Numbered from the stretch's first letter, positions 19,529 through 31,329 are shown. The stretch is 64,000 nt of DNA from Eunapius fragilis (GCA_963681505.1 OY811971.1:2531730-2595729), one strand, 5' to 3'. The notes: generated by a model not told the origin, from the sequence alone. Numbers and translations are program-made.

Positions 19529-20060
19529 CCTCAAGAATCACATGGAATGTGATTGATGAGGGTAGGGTGTGATTGGTGAGGGTAAAGTGATTGGTGTAGG
19601 TGGAGTGTGTAATTGGTGAGTGTGTAGTGTGATTGGTGAGGGTAAAGTGATTGGTGATGGTGGAGTGGGAGGCTGGAGAGTGATTAGTATGTATGGAGTG
19701 TGATTAGTGAGGGTGTGATTGGTGAGGGTGGAGTGTGTGAGTGTGTGATTGGTAAGGTTGGAGTGTGATTGGTATGTGGAGTGTGTGATTGGTGAGGGTG
19801 GAGTGTGTGATTGGTGAGGGTGTGGTTGGTAAGGGTGGTGTGCGATTTGTGTGGAGTGTGATTGATGATGGTGGTGGGTGATAGCGAGGGTGGAGTGTGT
19901 GATTAGTGTGATTAGGGAGGGTGTGATTGGTAATGGTGGTGTGTGTGATTGATGATGGTAGAGGGTGATTGGTGAGGGTAGAGTGTGATTGGTGAGGGTG
20001 GAGTGTGATTAGTGAGGGTGTGATTGGTGAGGGTGGAGTGTGATTAGTGATTGTGGAGTG
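19529..20060 (+). repeat. Minisatellite array with a palindromic left edge
   Basis: It begins with an inverted repeat (ACCCTACCCTCAAGAATCAC against its complement about 4 bases later) and continues as TGATTGGTGAGGGT-type units. Confidence 0.85.
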
Positions 20061-20221
20061 GCATAGCAGTATGCATATGGTGAATCAATAGCAGCATATT
20101 GTTTAATATTTATGTAATCCATCCATGAACTGAGTGTAGTGATGGTGGTTCTGCGAGGTTGCAGTGGTGATTGTATGTTAAAGCTTTTTAAAATTAGGTT
20201 GGTAGCACAGGGTTAACACAG

Positions 20222-20984
20222 ATGCCAAAGATAGACAACTTCACGATCTGATTATTTTGTACTCCGGATGTGATGTCACCTAGACACTACGAAGAAGTCC
20301 GTTGTTGTCTCTAGCTTTTATTGGGCCCCACAACGATGTAACTATATGAGGCCCAGTAAAAGCTAGAGACAACAAAGAGACAACAACGGACTTCTTCGTA
20401 GTGACTAGGTGACATCACATCCGGAGTACAAAATAATCAGATCGTGAAGTTGTCTATTGTGGGGCTGGTGGAGCACGTAGAGACGTCAGCTGAAGTCCAA
20501 CAGTGGTTGATGGAGCAGGAGGAGGGGGTGAGTGTCACTATGTGTGGGTGTGGCCAAGCATTATCTGCCTTTGCCAGTGGGAAAGGTGGGGGGTGGGGGA
20601 GGGGACAAGGTTTTTGTGGGGTAGGGTCTCCGCCCACTTCAGCTAGGGGAGCACTGTACCCATCGGGGTCAGGGGTAGTGAGGGTGGAGTGTGGGGAGCA
20701 CTGTACTCGTCAGGGTAGCCACAAATGTTTTTAATTATATTGTGTTTCTGAATTAAAAATCCAATAGCAAACAGCATGTGATGTTATTCAGTGGTGTTAT
20801 TAACACATCTGCAGCCACCTTTCAGGAAAACTGTCAAACATGCCACCACAGGACTTTCATCACACAGACATGTATAACTACATATAAGCGTCCCACCTTA
20901 AAATCTTTCTTAAAAATTAGGTTGGCAGCACAGGGTTAAAACAGATGCCAAGGATTGTGGGGCTGGTGGAGTTAGCTGAAGTCC
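20222..20984 (+). pseudogene. NBN-like: Two nibrin-like exon a copies: one split by a MITE, one cut at the inversion
   Basis: The first exon a starts at 20222, is interrupted by the element at 20233-20455, and resumes ATTGTGGGGCTGGTGGAG to 20527 with a GTGAGT donor. Between 20540 and 20900 is the spacer found in other units between the two exon a types (ending near GTTTTTAATTATATTG). The second exon a (GGAGTTAGCTGAAG type) starts at 20945 and is cut at 20981-20985. Its missing half resumes at 40783. Confidence 0.65.
20233..20455. mobile_element. 223-bp fold-back MITE inside exon a
   Basis: Arms of about 100 bases begin AGACAACTTCACGATCTGAT and end with the exact complement. The right arm has about 10 extra bases (a GTTGTCTC repeat). 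Flanks are AT (20231-20232) and AT (20456-20457). The empty site in other units (CCAAGGATTGTGG) supports a 2-bp AT duplication. It could fold into a near-perfect hairpin. Confidence 0.85.
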
Positions 20985-20986
20985 CT
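20981..20986. other. Left junction of the inverted 19.8-kb segment
   Basis: Left of here is exon a on the plus strand (GTTAGCTGAAGTCC). Right of here is exon c on the minus strand (CTCGCTCTCACTAAC). Confidence 0.85.
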
Positions 20987-21300
20987 CGCTCTCACTAACT
21001 GCTTGTTACCTTCTCTGGGACTTTGTCTCTCCGCCGGACCACCACAACCAGTCTCACCACCTCCACACATTCTGGAGGAGGAGGGGCACGCTCATGTGAT
21101 GTGGTCAGACAGGCACCTCTGGGTACCTAGGAGGGATGGGGAGGAGGGATATGGTATCAGACCACTTCCTCTACTGACCACACCCACATACTTAAATACC
21201 CCACCCCATCTGACCACACCTACATGCACATACACAGCCACACTAACGGAGATGTACCATATCGGGCATACCAAAAGAGTTCCAACCACAATGACATTAA

Positions 21301-21629
21301 GACGTGCCCCCCACCCCCCCCCCCCCCTCCATTTATAAATTCATAACTTTTTGGGCCGCATTTTATAATAATAGCTGCACACTTGCGCTGCCTATTGATA
21401 CCCGCACGCAAAAACTCTTTTTTTCCGTATCAGGCCCGAAGCCGATAGCACCCCCCCCCCCCCCCCCCCCCCCCGCTTTTCATATCGGGCAAGAAAGCGA
21501 CAGCACCCTCGCCCCCCCCTCCCCCTCCCTCGCTTTAGCTGTTTGTATCGGGCCAGAATCCAACAGCACGCCCCACCCCACCCCACCCCCACCATTCGTG
21601 CCCCCTCCTAAATCCTGGATCCACCGCTG
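21301..21629 (-). mobile_element. Poly-G repeat insertion, minus strand
   Basis: Same element as 18139-18437 in reverse, with a C run of about 26 bases near 21449. Confidence 0.65.
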
Positions 21630-21659
21630 GGTACTTCAGTCATCTTCCCTCTAACATGT

Positions 21660-22080
21660 CTTGTTCCATAGATCAAACTGCACCATCAACACCCTCACAC
21701 ACTACACCATCACCAATCACACACACCAGTCACCAAACTCTCACCAATGAATAAAATAAAATACCACCCTCACTAGTCACAATCAATCCTTTCCAGTCAC
21801 ACTCCACCCTTACCAATCACACACTCCACCATCACCAATCACACAGTCCAACTTCACTAATCACACACTCCACCCTCACTAATCACACACTCCACCCTCA
21901 CCAATCACAAACACCACCCTCACTAATCACACCACCCTCACTAATCACACACCACCTTGACCAGTCGCACACTCCACCCTCACCAATCACACACTCCACC
22001 CTCACCAATCACAAACACCACCCTCACTAATCACACACCACCTTCACCAGTCACACACTCCACCCTCACCTATCACAGAT
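21660..22080 (-). repeat. Minisatellite (CACCAATCACACACTCCACCC orientation)
   Basis: The C-rich strand is on the plus strand here, as the whole unit is inverted. It borders exon e directly at 22081. Related short arrays flank the other side of exon e (22287-22365). Confidence 0.92.
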
Positions 22081-22378
22081 CTCTCAGATCTCACTATCTT
22101 CTTTGGATGGATATATGAAGCCATCCTTGGTCAAGACAGCGTCATACTTCACTCCTCCATCCCAAGGCTCCACCTCTGGTCCCTCCTCCTCCTCTTCCCT
22201 CTCCTTCCACAGGTCAGTCTCAGTCACCTTTGACCTCTTGTCGCCCATTCCAGAGCACATCTTCACTTCGCCCCTGTGTTCCAACTCCACCCTCACTAAT
22301 TACACTCCACCCTCACCAATCACACATTCCACCCTCACTATCACACACTCCACCCTCACCTATCGAGGAAGTTCCCCT

Positions 22379-22510
22379 TCACACCAGGCATCCATCATGT
22401 GAGCTCCTTAGGTGTGACCTGATTCCCTGATCCTCATTCCCATCCATCACGCTAGGAGGGGATTTGTTTGAACAGTGGGTGGGGCCTGGGGTAGCACAAT
22501 GTCGCTTCAC
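22379..22510 (-). CDS. Exon d (putative), unit of copy C
   Basis: Minus-strand copy of the exon at 15564. The acceptor reads TTATTTTGTTGCCAG in this unit. Frame open; function not recognised. Confidence 0.33.
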   Translation of the reverse strand: MKRHCATPGPTHCSNKSPPSVMDGNEDQGIRSHLRSSHDGCLV

Positions 22511-22812
22511 CTGGCAACAAAATAACCAGTTCACTCGACAGTGGGCTGCCAAAACGCCCACTCATCTAACAAGTGTGGAAATGGTAACCATGGTTACAGG
22601 TTAAACAGTGTGCCAGAGGTAGCTTGGGTTACTGGTTAAACGGAGTGCCAAAGGTAGCCATGGTTACAGATATAACAAGGACTGATAGCAATAACCGGAG
22701 CTCAAAAAGGTCTGGCAGGGGTAGCCATGGTTATAGGCATTAAAATAACTAGAATCAATACAAAAATGCAACAAAAAAAAAGAATTACACTTATTGCGTT
22801 ACTGAGCAACAA

Positions 22813-23616
22813 TTACATTCCATTATGCAGCTTGGTCAATGTGGTTGGATCTTGGGAGTAGGAGCAGTGCTGGAGATGATATTTCAAACCATTCTTGGTC
22901 ACATATTTCTTGTCACATCCTTCAGAGGGACATCTTAACTTCTCACCAAGGTGTTTTCTGCCATGCTCTTTCAGAGCAGAAATGGACCTGAAAGATTTCC
23001 TGCAGAAACACTTATAAGGTCGATCATTGCTGTGGACCATCATATGGTTTGTGAGACTTGATCTGTAGGGATACTGCTTGTTGCAAATAGTACACTTGAA
23101 TCTTCTGGCTCCTGTGTGGACAACCATGTGTGCATTCAGATGTTCCTTTTGACTAAATGCCTTCCCACATTCAGAACACTGATAGTTCTTTTCTTGTGTA
23201 TGGACAACCATGTGCCTTGTCAGAGTTACATTACGACCAAATGCCTTCCCACATTCAGAACACTGATAGTTCTTTTCTTGTGTATGGACAACCATGTGCT
23301 TCTTCACATCTCCCTTACAACCAAATGCCTTCCCACATTCAGAACACTGATAGTTCTTTTCTTGTGTATGGACAACCATGTGCCTTGTCAGAGTTTCATT
23401 ACGACCAAATGCCTTCCCACATTCAGAACACTGATAGTTCTTTTCTTGTGTATGGACAACCATGTGCTTCTTCACATCTCCCTTACGACCAAATGCCTTC
23501 CCACATTCAGAACACTGATAGTTCTTTTCTTGTGTATGGACAACCATGTGCTTCTTCACATCGACCTTACAACCAAATGCCTTCCCACATTGGTGCTTTA
23601 TTGCAGCTGTGCTCAT
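22813..23616 (-). CDS. C2H2 zinc-finger protein, copy C (5 array fingers, altered C-terminus)
   Basis: 267 residues on the minus strand. Degenerate first finger, then array helices RKGDVKK, RNETLTR, CKGDVKK, RNVTLTR and SQKEHLN, then the three constant fingers (FKCTIC, YKCFCR, LRCPSEGC). It shares its last array finger with copy A. The end differs: a deletion after TTLT removes the usual NA-stop and adds KLHNGM before a new stop. This change lies outside the fingers and probably has no effect. Otherwise intact. Confidence 0.85.
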   Translation of the reverse strand: MSTAAIKHQCGKAFGCKVDVKKHMVVHTQEKNYQCSECGKAFGRKGDVKKHMVVHTQEKNYQCSECGKAFGRNETLTRHMVVHTQEKNYQCSECGKAFGCKGDVKKHMVVHTQEKNYQCSECGKAFGRNVTLTRHMVVHTQEKNYQCSECGKAFSQKEHLNAHMVVHTGARRFKCTICNKQYPYRSSLTNHMMVHSNDRPYKCFCRKSFRSISALKEHGRKHLGEKLRCPSEGCDKKYVTKNGLKYHLQHCSYSQDPTTLTKLHNGM

Positions 23617-24280
23617 CTTCCTTGGGTGAGCATGTAAAACATTTGGCAGTTAATACAAAATAACAGTAATTTGCAAAAACACAAATTTATGTTTTATGTC
23701 AGCTAACTAGCATTACTGCCTAACCACATTGCCGCTAAGTGGGCGGGACATGTATTTTAACCCTATAAGTTGGGCGACATCAACCATATCGTGTACCGTA
23801 ACAACGATTTATTCCCGTTACCTTGGGGACATCAACTAGAGGTTTCCAAAAGGGTGCCCCGTTCCCCCCTCCCACCCACTACGCTGCCCGCTCTACAATT
23901 TTGTTGTTTTATGTCTCCCTTCATAGACGTAGGACCTTTTCCTAGAATCACCCTGTGATTAAAAATTCTAAATCTTCAACCAGGAATCGAATAAGGATGG
24001 TAACAAGCGCCATGCGTTAAATAAATTTAGTAGACCCAGTGCTACTTCATTATGACTGTGATGATTGTGTACACTTTATGCCGGTACCTTGTTACTAGTT
24101 TCACTGGTTTTCCTCCCTCTTTCAGCCTCAATCTGAGTATTATTATGAAAGGCGAATAGACACGTGACATCAATACGACTACGACGTTTCAATTTCGCTG
24201 TCTTGGAGTATCACGTGTCTATGTAGTAATGAATATCATTTTCCAGGTATTAGGTAATGCCCATACACCTCATGCGCTCT
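23617..24280 (-). promoter_or_regulatory. Conserved 5' flank of zinc-finger gene C
   Basis: Minus-strand counterpart of 13480-14161, with the CACGTG inverted repeat at 24156-24167 and 24211-24222. Confidence 0.5.
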
Positions 24281-24411
24281 TAAGTGCTATTAACAACATG
24301 CAGTCAATGTAATAGAAACATGTGTGTAGCAAGGTACATGCTTCATCACCCTCATAATGACGTAATGATACAATGGTGTGATTATAACATGAATGGTACA
24401 CTCAAGTGAAC

Positions 24412-25063
24412 CTAATAATGTCACCAATCTCTGCCTCATCCTCAGAAGGTTCTCTCTAAAAAAGGGGCAGAAGCAGTCATGTGATGTTTGACCACACACA
24501 CGCACACATCACCCCCTCCACCTGCTCGGTCAACTACTGTTGGACTTCAGCTAACTCCACCAGCCCCACAATCCTTGGCATCTGTTTTAACCCTGTGCTG
24601 CCAACCTAATTTTTAAGAAAGATTTTAAGGTGGGATGCTTATATGTAGTTATACATGTGATGAAAGTCCTGTTTGACAGTTTTCCTGAAAGGTGGCTGCA
24701 GATGTGTTAATAACACCACTGAATAGCATCACATGCTGTTTGCTATTGGATTTTTAATTCAGAAACACAATATAATTAAAAACATTTGCGGCTACCCTGA
24801 CGAGTACAGTGCTCCCCACACTCCACCCTCACTATCCCTGACCCCGATGGGTACAGTGCTCCTCTAGCTGACGTGGGCGGAGACCCTACCCCACAAAAAC
24901 CTTGTCCCCCCCCCCACCCCCCACCTTTCCCACTGGCAGAGGCAGATAATGCTTGGCCACACCCACACATAGTGACACTCATCCCCTCCTCCTGCTCCAT
25001 CAACCACTGTTGGACTTCAGCTGACGTCTCTATATGCTCCACCAGCCCCACAATCCTTGGCAT
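24412..25063 (-). pseudogene. NBN-like: Nibrin-like exons a (two types) and b, between units D and C
   Basis: Minus strand: exon a type 1 is 24983-25063, with its donor GT changed to AT (ATGAGT). Then comes the spacer with the CACTGTAC repeats, exon a type 2 at about 24513-24581, and exon b at 24412-24465 with its stop. Exon b reads ATTATTAGG instead of ATTTTTAGG, so DDIF becomes I-I. Probably not functional. Confidence 0.5.
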
Positions 25064-25204
25064 CTGAGTTAACCCCGTGCTGCCAACCTAATTTTAAAAA
25101 GGTTTATCATACAATCACCACTGCAACCTCCCAGAACCACCGTCACTACACTCAGTTCATGGATGGATTACATAAATATTAAACAATATGCTGCTATTGA
25201 TTCA

Positions 25205-25775
25205 CCATATGCATACTGCTATGCCACTCCACAATCACTAATCACACTCCACCCTCACTAATCACACTCGACCCTCACCAATCACACTCCACCCAAACCA
25301 ATCACGCCCTCACCAATCACACTCCACCCTCACCAATCACACCCTCACTAATCACACTCCACCCTCACCAATCACACTCCACCCTCACCAATCACACTCT
25401 ACCCTCACCAATCACACTCCACCATCATCAATCACACACCACCCTCACCAATCACACCCTCCCTAATCACACTCCACTTTCACAAATCACACACTCCACC
25501 CTCGCTATCACCCACCACCCTCACCAATCACACTCCACACAAATCGCACACCACCCTTACCAACCACACCCTCACCAATCACACACTCCACCCTCACCAA
25601 TCACACACTCCACATACCAATCACACTCCAACCTTACCAATCACACACTCACACACTCCACCCTCACAAATCACACTCCATACATACTAATCACTCTCCA
25701 GCCTCCCACTCCACCATCACCAATCACTTTACCCTCACCAATCACATTCCATGTGATTGGTGAGGGTAGGGTGAT
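25205..25775 (-). repeat. Minisatellite with palindromic right edge
   Basis: C-rich units on the plus strand. At 25745-25765 the array turns into its own complement (CACCAATCACATTCCATGTGATTGGTG). Confidence 0.9.
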
Positions 25776-25872
25776 GGCAATGGCAATAGAAATATGTGTG
25801 TACATGCATATGCTTGATCACCTCAAGCAACCGCAATGATACAATGGTGTGATCATAACATGAACGGTACAC

Positions 25873-26512
25873 TCAAGTGAACCTAATAATGTCATCAATC
25901 TCTGCCTCATCCTCAGAAGGTTCTCTCTAAAAAAGGACAGAGGCAGTCAAATTAATTTTAAAAACCTTTATCATATGATCACCACTACACCCTCCCAGCA
26001 CCATCGTCACGGCCTTGCAGCATGGTTCTTGACCCAGATCACCATAGCAACGAATGGTTTACATTGTGCTAACTTTGAACACTATGGTATGGAGTCACTT
26101 CTACACAAACTATTGACCACTTGGGCCAGAGTATTGGGAGCCAATGGGATTGTAGGCATGTGATTATAAGTGCAATAAACAAGAATGTAATATAACACCA
26201 TGGCTGTAACATCACATGTGTCACCCATGAGCAATATATAATTTAGATGACGTTGGGATGACGCTGGGAGGTTACACTTCTATTGTATTGCTTGGAATCA
26301 GTAATATGCTCAGAGGTTATGACATACAACCTTCATCTTTAACCCTCAAAATACCTCTGCCATATTCCCACCCTCATCATTAACCCTTATGCTGCACCTT
26401 TCTGAAGCGCTTGAAGTCTCTCAGTCCCTCACTCTCACTATTGCAGTCACCTTCTCTGGGACCTTGTCTCTCCCCCGGACCACCACAACCAGTCTCACCA
26501 CCTCCACACATT
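25873..26512 (-). pseudogene. NBN-like: Nibrin-like exons c and b downstream of copy D (exon a deleted)
   Basis: Exon c is 26398-26512 on the minus strand, with the same one-base loss (GACTGCAATAG) as the copy at 18657. Exon b is 25873-25926. The intron between them joins across the deleted exon a (AATTAATTTTAAAAACC). The sequence closely matches the 35.6-36.9 kb region, so the two blocks are recent duplicates. Confidence 0.55.
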
Positions 26513-26730
26513 CTGGGGGAGGAGGGGCACGCTCATGTGATGTGCTCAGACAGGCACCTCTGGGTACCTAGGAGGGATGGGGAGGAGGGATATGACTTCC
26601 ACTGCAGACCGCACCCACAAACTTTATACCCCACCCTATCTGACCTTACCTACATGCACATACACAGCCACAATAACGGAGATGTACCATATCGGGCATA
26701 CCAAAAGAGTTCCAACTACAATGACATCAA

Positions 26731-27048
26731 GACGTGCCCCCCCCTCCATTTATAAATTCATAACTTTTCGGGCCGCATTTTATAATAATAGCTGCACACT
26801 TGCGCTGCCTATTGATACCCGCACGCAAAAACTCTACTACTGTACTATATCCGGGCTCCCCCATACGCGATCATACCTCCCCCCCTCTCCCCCCTTTTTT
26901 TCCGTATCAGGCCCGAAGCCGATAGCCCCCCCACCCCCCTCCCTCGCTTTAGCTTTTTGTATTGGGCCAGAATCCAACAGCACCCCCCACCCCACCCCAC
27001 CGCACACCCACCATTCGTGCCCCCTCCTAAATCCTGGATCCACCGCTG
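26731..27048 (-). mobile_element. Poly-G repeat insertion, minus strand
   Basis: Same family as 18139-18437, with its hAT-like CCGCTG end at 27048 and shorter G runs. Confidence 0.65.
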
Positions 27049-27084
27049 GGTACTTCACTCATCTTCTCTCTAACATGTCTTGTT

Positions 27085-27535
27085 CCATTGATCAAACTGC
27101 AATATCAACACCCTCACACACTACACCATCACCAATCACACACACCACAGTCACCAAACTCTCACCAATAAATTAAATAAAATACCACCCTCACTAATCA
27201 CAATCAATCCTTTCCAATCACACTCCACCCTTAACAATCACACTCCGCCATCACCAATCACACCGTCTAACTTCACTAATCACACACTCCACCCTCACTA
27301 ATCACACACTCCACCCTCAACAATCACAAACACCACCCTCACTAATCACACCACCCTCACTAATCACACACCAACTTGACCAGTCACACACTCCACCCTC
27401 ACCAACCACACACTCCACCCTCACCAATCACACTCCACCCTCACCAACCACACACTCCACCCTCACCAATCACACTCCACCCTCACCAATCACACACCCA
27501 CACTCACCAGTCACACACTCCACCCTCACTAATCA
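27085..27535 (-). repeat. Minisatellite before exon e of unit D
   Basis: CACTCCACCCTCACCAATCA units, adjoining exon e at 27555. Confidence 0.92.
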
Positions 27536-27554
27536 CAGATCTCTCAGGTCTCAC

Positions 27555-27856
27555 TATCTTCTTTTGATAGATATATGAAGCCATCCTTGGTCATGACAGC
27601 GTCATACTTCACTCCTCCATCCCAAGGCTCCACCTCTGGTCCCTCCTCCTCCTCTTCCCCCTCCTTCCACAGGTCAGTCTCAGTCACCTTTGACCTCTTG
27701 TCGCCCATTCCAGAGCACGGGTTGAATGGAGACACGCCCACAGCAGCACACACACCAGACACAGAGGGATGGCTACTCCCGGCCACCATTGAAAGGCCTC
27801 TGCTGCTGTCTTGTGTCGTGGTCCTTCCATCTTCACTTTGCCCCTGTGTTCCAACT
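27555..27856 (-). pseudogene. NBN-like: Nibrin-like exon e, unit of copy D (5' truncated)
   Basis: The homology starts at GGAACACAGGGG and the MPTASSPFL part is missing, replaced by minisatellite. The codon that is TGA elsewhere is CAA here, so the remaining frame is open through VTETDLW, KYDAVMTKDGF and the donor. This truncation is shared with the copies at 22.1 and 31.8 kb. Confidence 0.45.
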
Positions 27857-27947
27857 CCACCCTCACTAATGACATTCCACCCTCACCAATCACACATTCC
27901 ACCCTCACTATCACACACTCCACCTCACCTATCGAGGAAGTTCCCCT

Positions 27948-28079
27948 TCACACCAGGCATCCATCATGTGAGCTCCTTAGGTGTGACCTGATTCCCTGAT
28001 CCTCATTCCCATCCATCACGCTAGGAGGGGATTTGTTTGAACAGTGGGTGGGGCCTGGGGTAGCACAATGTCGCTTCAC
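27948..28079 (-). CDS. Exon d (putative), unit of copy D
   Basis: Minus-strand counterpart of 15564-15695, nearly identical to the copy at 22379. Confidence 0.33.
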   Translation of the reverse strand: MKRHCATPGPTHCSNKSPPSVMDGNEDQGIRSHLRSSHDGCLV

Positions 28080-28409
28080 CTGGCAACAAAATAACCAGTT
28101 CACTCGACAGTGGGCTGCCAAAACGCCCACTCATCTAACAAGTGTGGAAATGGTAACCATGGTTACTGGTTAAACAGTGTCCCAGAGGTAGCTTGGGTTA
28201 CTGGTTAAACGGAGTGCCAAAGGTAGCCATGGTTACAGATATAACAAGGACTGATAGCAATAACCGGAGCTCAAAAAGGTCTGGCAGGGGTAGCCATGGT
28301 TACAGGCATTAAAATAACTAGAATCAATACAAAAATGCAACAAAAAAAAGAATTACACTTATTGCGTTACTAAGCAACAATTACATTCCATTATGCAGCA
28401 ATGTGTGAT

Positions 28410-29453
28410 TCATGCATTGGTCAATGTGGTTGGATCTTGGGAGTAGGAGCAGTGCTGGAGATGATATTTCAAACCATTCTTGGTCACATATTTCTTGTCA
28501 CATCCTTCAGAGGGACATCTTAACTTCTCACCAAGGTGCTTTCTGCCATGCTCTTTCAGAGCAGAAATGGACCTGAAAGATTGCCTGCAGAAACACTTGT
28601 AAGGTCGATCATTGCTGTGGACCATCATATGGTATGTGAGACTTGAACTGTAGGAATACTGCTTGTTGCAAATAGTACACTTGAATCTTCTGGCTCCTGT
28701 GTGGACAACCATGTGTCTCGTCAGATTATCCCATCGACCAAATGCCTTCCCACATTCAGAACACTGATTGCTCTTTTCATGTGTTTGGACAACCATGTGT
28801 CTCGTAAGACTTTCCTTTCGACCAAATGCCTTCCCACATTCAGAACACTGATTGCTCTTTTCATGTGTATGGACAACCATGTGTCTTGTCAGAGCTCCCT
28901 TATGACCAAATGCCTTCCCACATTCAGAACACTGATAGTTGTTTTCTTGCGTATGGACAACCATGTGCTTCTTCAGATTTCCCTTACGACCAAATGCCTT
29001 CCCACATTCAGAACACTGATAGTTCTTTTCTTGCATATGGACAACCATGTGTGATCTCAGATGTCCCTTATTACCAAATGCTTTCTCACATTTAGAACAC
29101 TGATAGCTCTTTTCTTGCGTATGGACAACCATGTGCCTAGTCAGAGTTTTATTACGACCAAATGCCTTCCCACATTCAGAACACTGATAGTTCTTTTCTT
29201 GCGTATGGACAACCATGTGTGATCTCAGATGTCCCTTATTACCAAATGCTATCTCACATTTAGAACACTGATAGTTCTTTTCTTGCGTATGGACAACCAT
29301 GTGTGCCTTCAAATATCCCTTACAACCAAATGCCTTCCCACATTCAGAACACTGATAGTTCTTTTCTTGTGTATGGACAACCATGTGCTTCTTCACATCT
29401 CCCTTACAACCAAATGCCTTCCCACATTGGTGCTTTATTGCAGCTGTGCTCAT
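28410..29453 (-). CDS. C2H2 zinc-finger protein, copy D (8 array fingers)
   Basis: 347 residues. Degenerate first finger, then array helices CKGYLKA, NKGHLRS, RNKTLTR, NKGHLRS, RKGNLKK, HKGALTR, RKESLTR and RWDNLTR, then the constant three. It is the most divergent array: several fingers read YQCSKCE or SNQCSEC, and some linkers are THEKS or TQENN rather than TQEKN. A C-terminal block with HKGALTR and THEK linkers resembles copy G at 47614, so it may keep older fingers. Intact frame; DNA target unknown. Confidence 0.86.
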   Translation of the reverse strand: MSTAAIKHQCGKAFGCKGDVKKHMVVHTQEKNYQCSECGKAFGCKGYLKAHMVVHTQEKNYQCSKCEIAFGNKGHLRSHMVVHTQEKNYQCSECGKAFGRNKTLTRHMVVHTQEKSYQCSKCEKAFGNKGHLRSHMVVHMQEKNYQCSECGKAFGRKGNLKKHMVVHTQENNYQCSECGKAFGHKGALTRHMVVHTHEKSNQCSECGKAFGRKESLTRHMVVQTHEKSNQCSECGKAFGRWDNLTRHMVVHTGARRFKCTICNKQYSYSSSLTYHMMVHSNDRPYKCFCRQSFRSISALKEHGRKHLGEKLRCPSEGCDKKYVTKNGLKYHLQHCSYSQDPTTLTNA

Positions 29454-30165
29454 CTTCCTTGGGTGAGCATGTATAACATTTGGCAGTTAATACAAAATAA
29501 CAGTAATTTGCAAAAACACTAATTTATGTTTTATGTCAGCTAACTGCCTAACCACATTACCACTAAGCGGGCGGGACATGTAATTTAACCCTATAAGTTC
29601 GGCGACATCAACCATATCGTGTACCGTAACAACGATTTATTCCCGTTACCTTGGGGACATCAACTAGAGGTTTCCAAAAGGGTGCCCCATTCCCCCCTCC
29701 CACCCACTACGCTGCCCGCTCAACAATTTTGTTGTTTCATATCTCCCTCCATAGACGTAGGCCCTATTCCTAGAATCACCCTGCGATTAAAAAATCTAAA
29801 TCTTCAACCAGGAATCGAATAAGGATGGTAACAAGCGCCATGCGTTAAACAAATTTAGTAGACCCAGTGCTACTTCATTATGACTGTGATGATTGTGTAC
29901 ACTTTATGCCGGTACCTTGTTACTAGTTTCACTGGTTTTCCTCCCTCTTTCAGCCTCAATCTGAGTATGTTCTTTCAGCCTCAATCTGAGTATGTACCGG
30001 GTATTATGAAAGGCGAATAGACACGTGACATCAGTACGACTACGACGTTAAGTTAATATCAATTTCGCTGTCTTGGAGTATCACGTGTCTATGTAGTAAT
30101 GAATATCATTTTCCAGGTATTAGGTAATGCCCACACACCTCATGCGCTCTTAAGTGCTATTAACA
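29454..30165 (-). promoter_or_regulatory. Conserved 5' flank of zinc-finger gene D
   Basis: CACGTG inverted repeat at 30017-30028 and 30081-30092. A short tandem duplication (CTTTCAGCCTCAATCTGAGTATGT at about 29950 and 29973) is unique to this copy. Confidence 0.5.
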
Positions 30166-30270
30166 ACATGCAGTCAATGTAATAGAAACATGTGTGTGCA
30201 AGGTACATGTTTGATCACCCTCATAATGACGTAATGATACAATGGTCTGATTATAACATGAACGGTACAC

Positions 30271-30941
30271 TCAAGTGAACCTAAAAATGTCATCAATCTC
30301 TGCCTCATCCTCAGAAGGTTCTCTCTAAAAAAAGGGGCAGAAGCAGTCATGTGATGTTTGACCACACACACACACATCACCCCCTTCTCCTGCTCGGTCA
30401 ACCACTGTTGGACTTCAGCTGACTCCACCAGCCCCACAATCCTTGGCATCTGTTTTAACCCTGTGCTGCCAACCTAATTTTTAAGAAAGATTTTAAGGTG
30501 GGACGCTTATATGTAGTTATACATATGATGAAAGTCCTGTGGTGGCATGTTTGACAGTTTTCCTGAAAGGTGGCTGCAGATGTGTTAATAACACCACTGA
30601 ATAGCATCACATGCTGTTTGCTATTGGATTTTTAATTCAGAAACACAATATAATTAAAAACATTTGCGGCTACCCTGATGAGTACAGTGCTCCCCACACT
30701 CCACCCTCACTACCCCTGACCCCGATGGGTACAGTGCTCCCCTAGCTGAAGTGGGCGGAGACCCTACCCCACAATAACCTTGTCCCCCCCCCCACCCCCC
30801 ACCTTTCCCACTGGCAGAGGCAGATAATGCTTGGCCACACCCACACATAGTGACACTCACCCCCTCCTCCTGCTCCATCAACCACTGTTGGACTTCAGCT
30901 GACATCTCTATGTGCTCCACCAGCCCCACAATCCTTGGCAT
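30271..30941 (-). CDS. NBN-like: Nibrin-like exons a and b, unit of copy E (open)
   Basis: Exon a type 1 is 30861-30941 with a GTGAGT donor. Exon a type 2 is about 30383-30449. Exon b is 30271-30324 with a TTTTTTTAG acceptor and TGA stop. Spliced a(type 1)-b joins in phase 0 as EEG then REPSEDEAEIDDIFRFT. This is the best intact pair of last exons, but the unit has lost exon c: the poly-G repeat at 31088-31286 follows directly upstream. Confidence 0.55.
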
Positions 30942-31087
30942 CTGAGTTAACCCTGTGCTGCCAACCTAATTTTAAAAAGCTTTAACATACAATCACCACT
31001 GCAACCTCGCAGAACCATCATCACTACACTCAGTTCATGGATGGATTACATAAATATTAAACAATATACTGCTATTGATTCACCATA

Positions 31088-31286
31088 CGCACTGTACTGT
31101 ATCCCGAGCCCCCCGATACGCGATCATACCCCCCTCCCCTTTTTTTCCGTATCAGGCCCGAAGCTGATAGCACCCCCCCCCCCCCCCCCCCCCTGCTTTT
31201 CATATCGGGCAAGAAACCGACAGCACCCCCCACCCCACCCCACACCCACCATTCGTGCCCCCTCCTAAATCCTGGATCCACCGCTG
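31088..31286 (-). mobile_element. Poly-G repeat insertion, truncated copy replacing exon c
   Basis: It starts within the element (GTATCGGGGGG type) right beside the intron sequence TGATTCACCATAC. The interior, the spacer and exon c found elsewhere are missing, so a deletion joined the two. Confidence 0.6.
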
Positions 31287-31329
31287 GGTACTTCACTCAT
31301 CTTCCCTCTAACATGTCTTGTTAGAGGGA

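Larger units (their letters stand above)
20985..22286 (-). pseudogene. NBN-like: Nibrin-like exons e and c downstream of copy C (truncated)
   Basis: Minus strand. Exon e is 22095-22286: it lost its 5' part (homology starts at GGAACACAGGGG) and an internal block near 22256, so NLFSGM is partly gone. The donor side (TCACTATCTTC on the plus strand) is kept. Exon c runs from 21071 down to the junction at 20985, losing DFKRFRK. Exons a and b are not reached. A minisatellite (21690-22075) and a poly-G repeat copy (21301-21629) lie between e and c. Confidence 0.55.
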
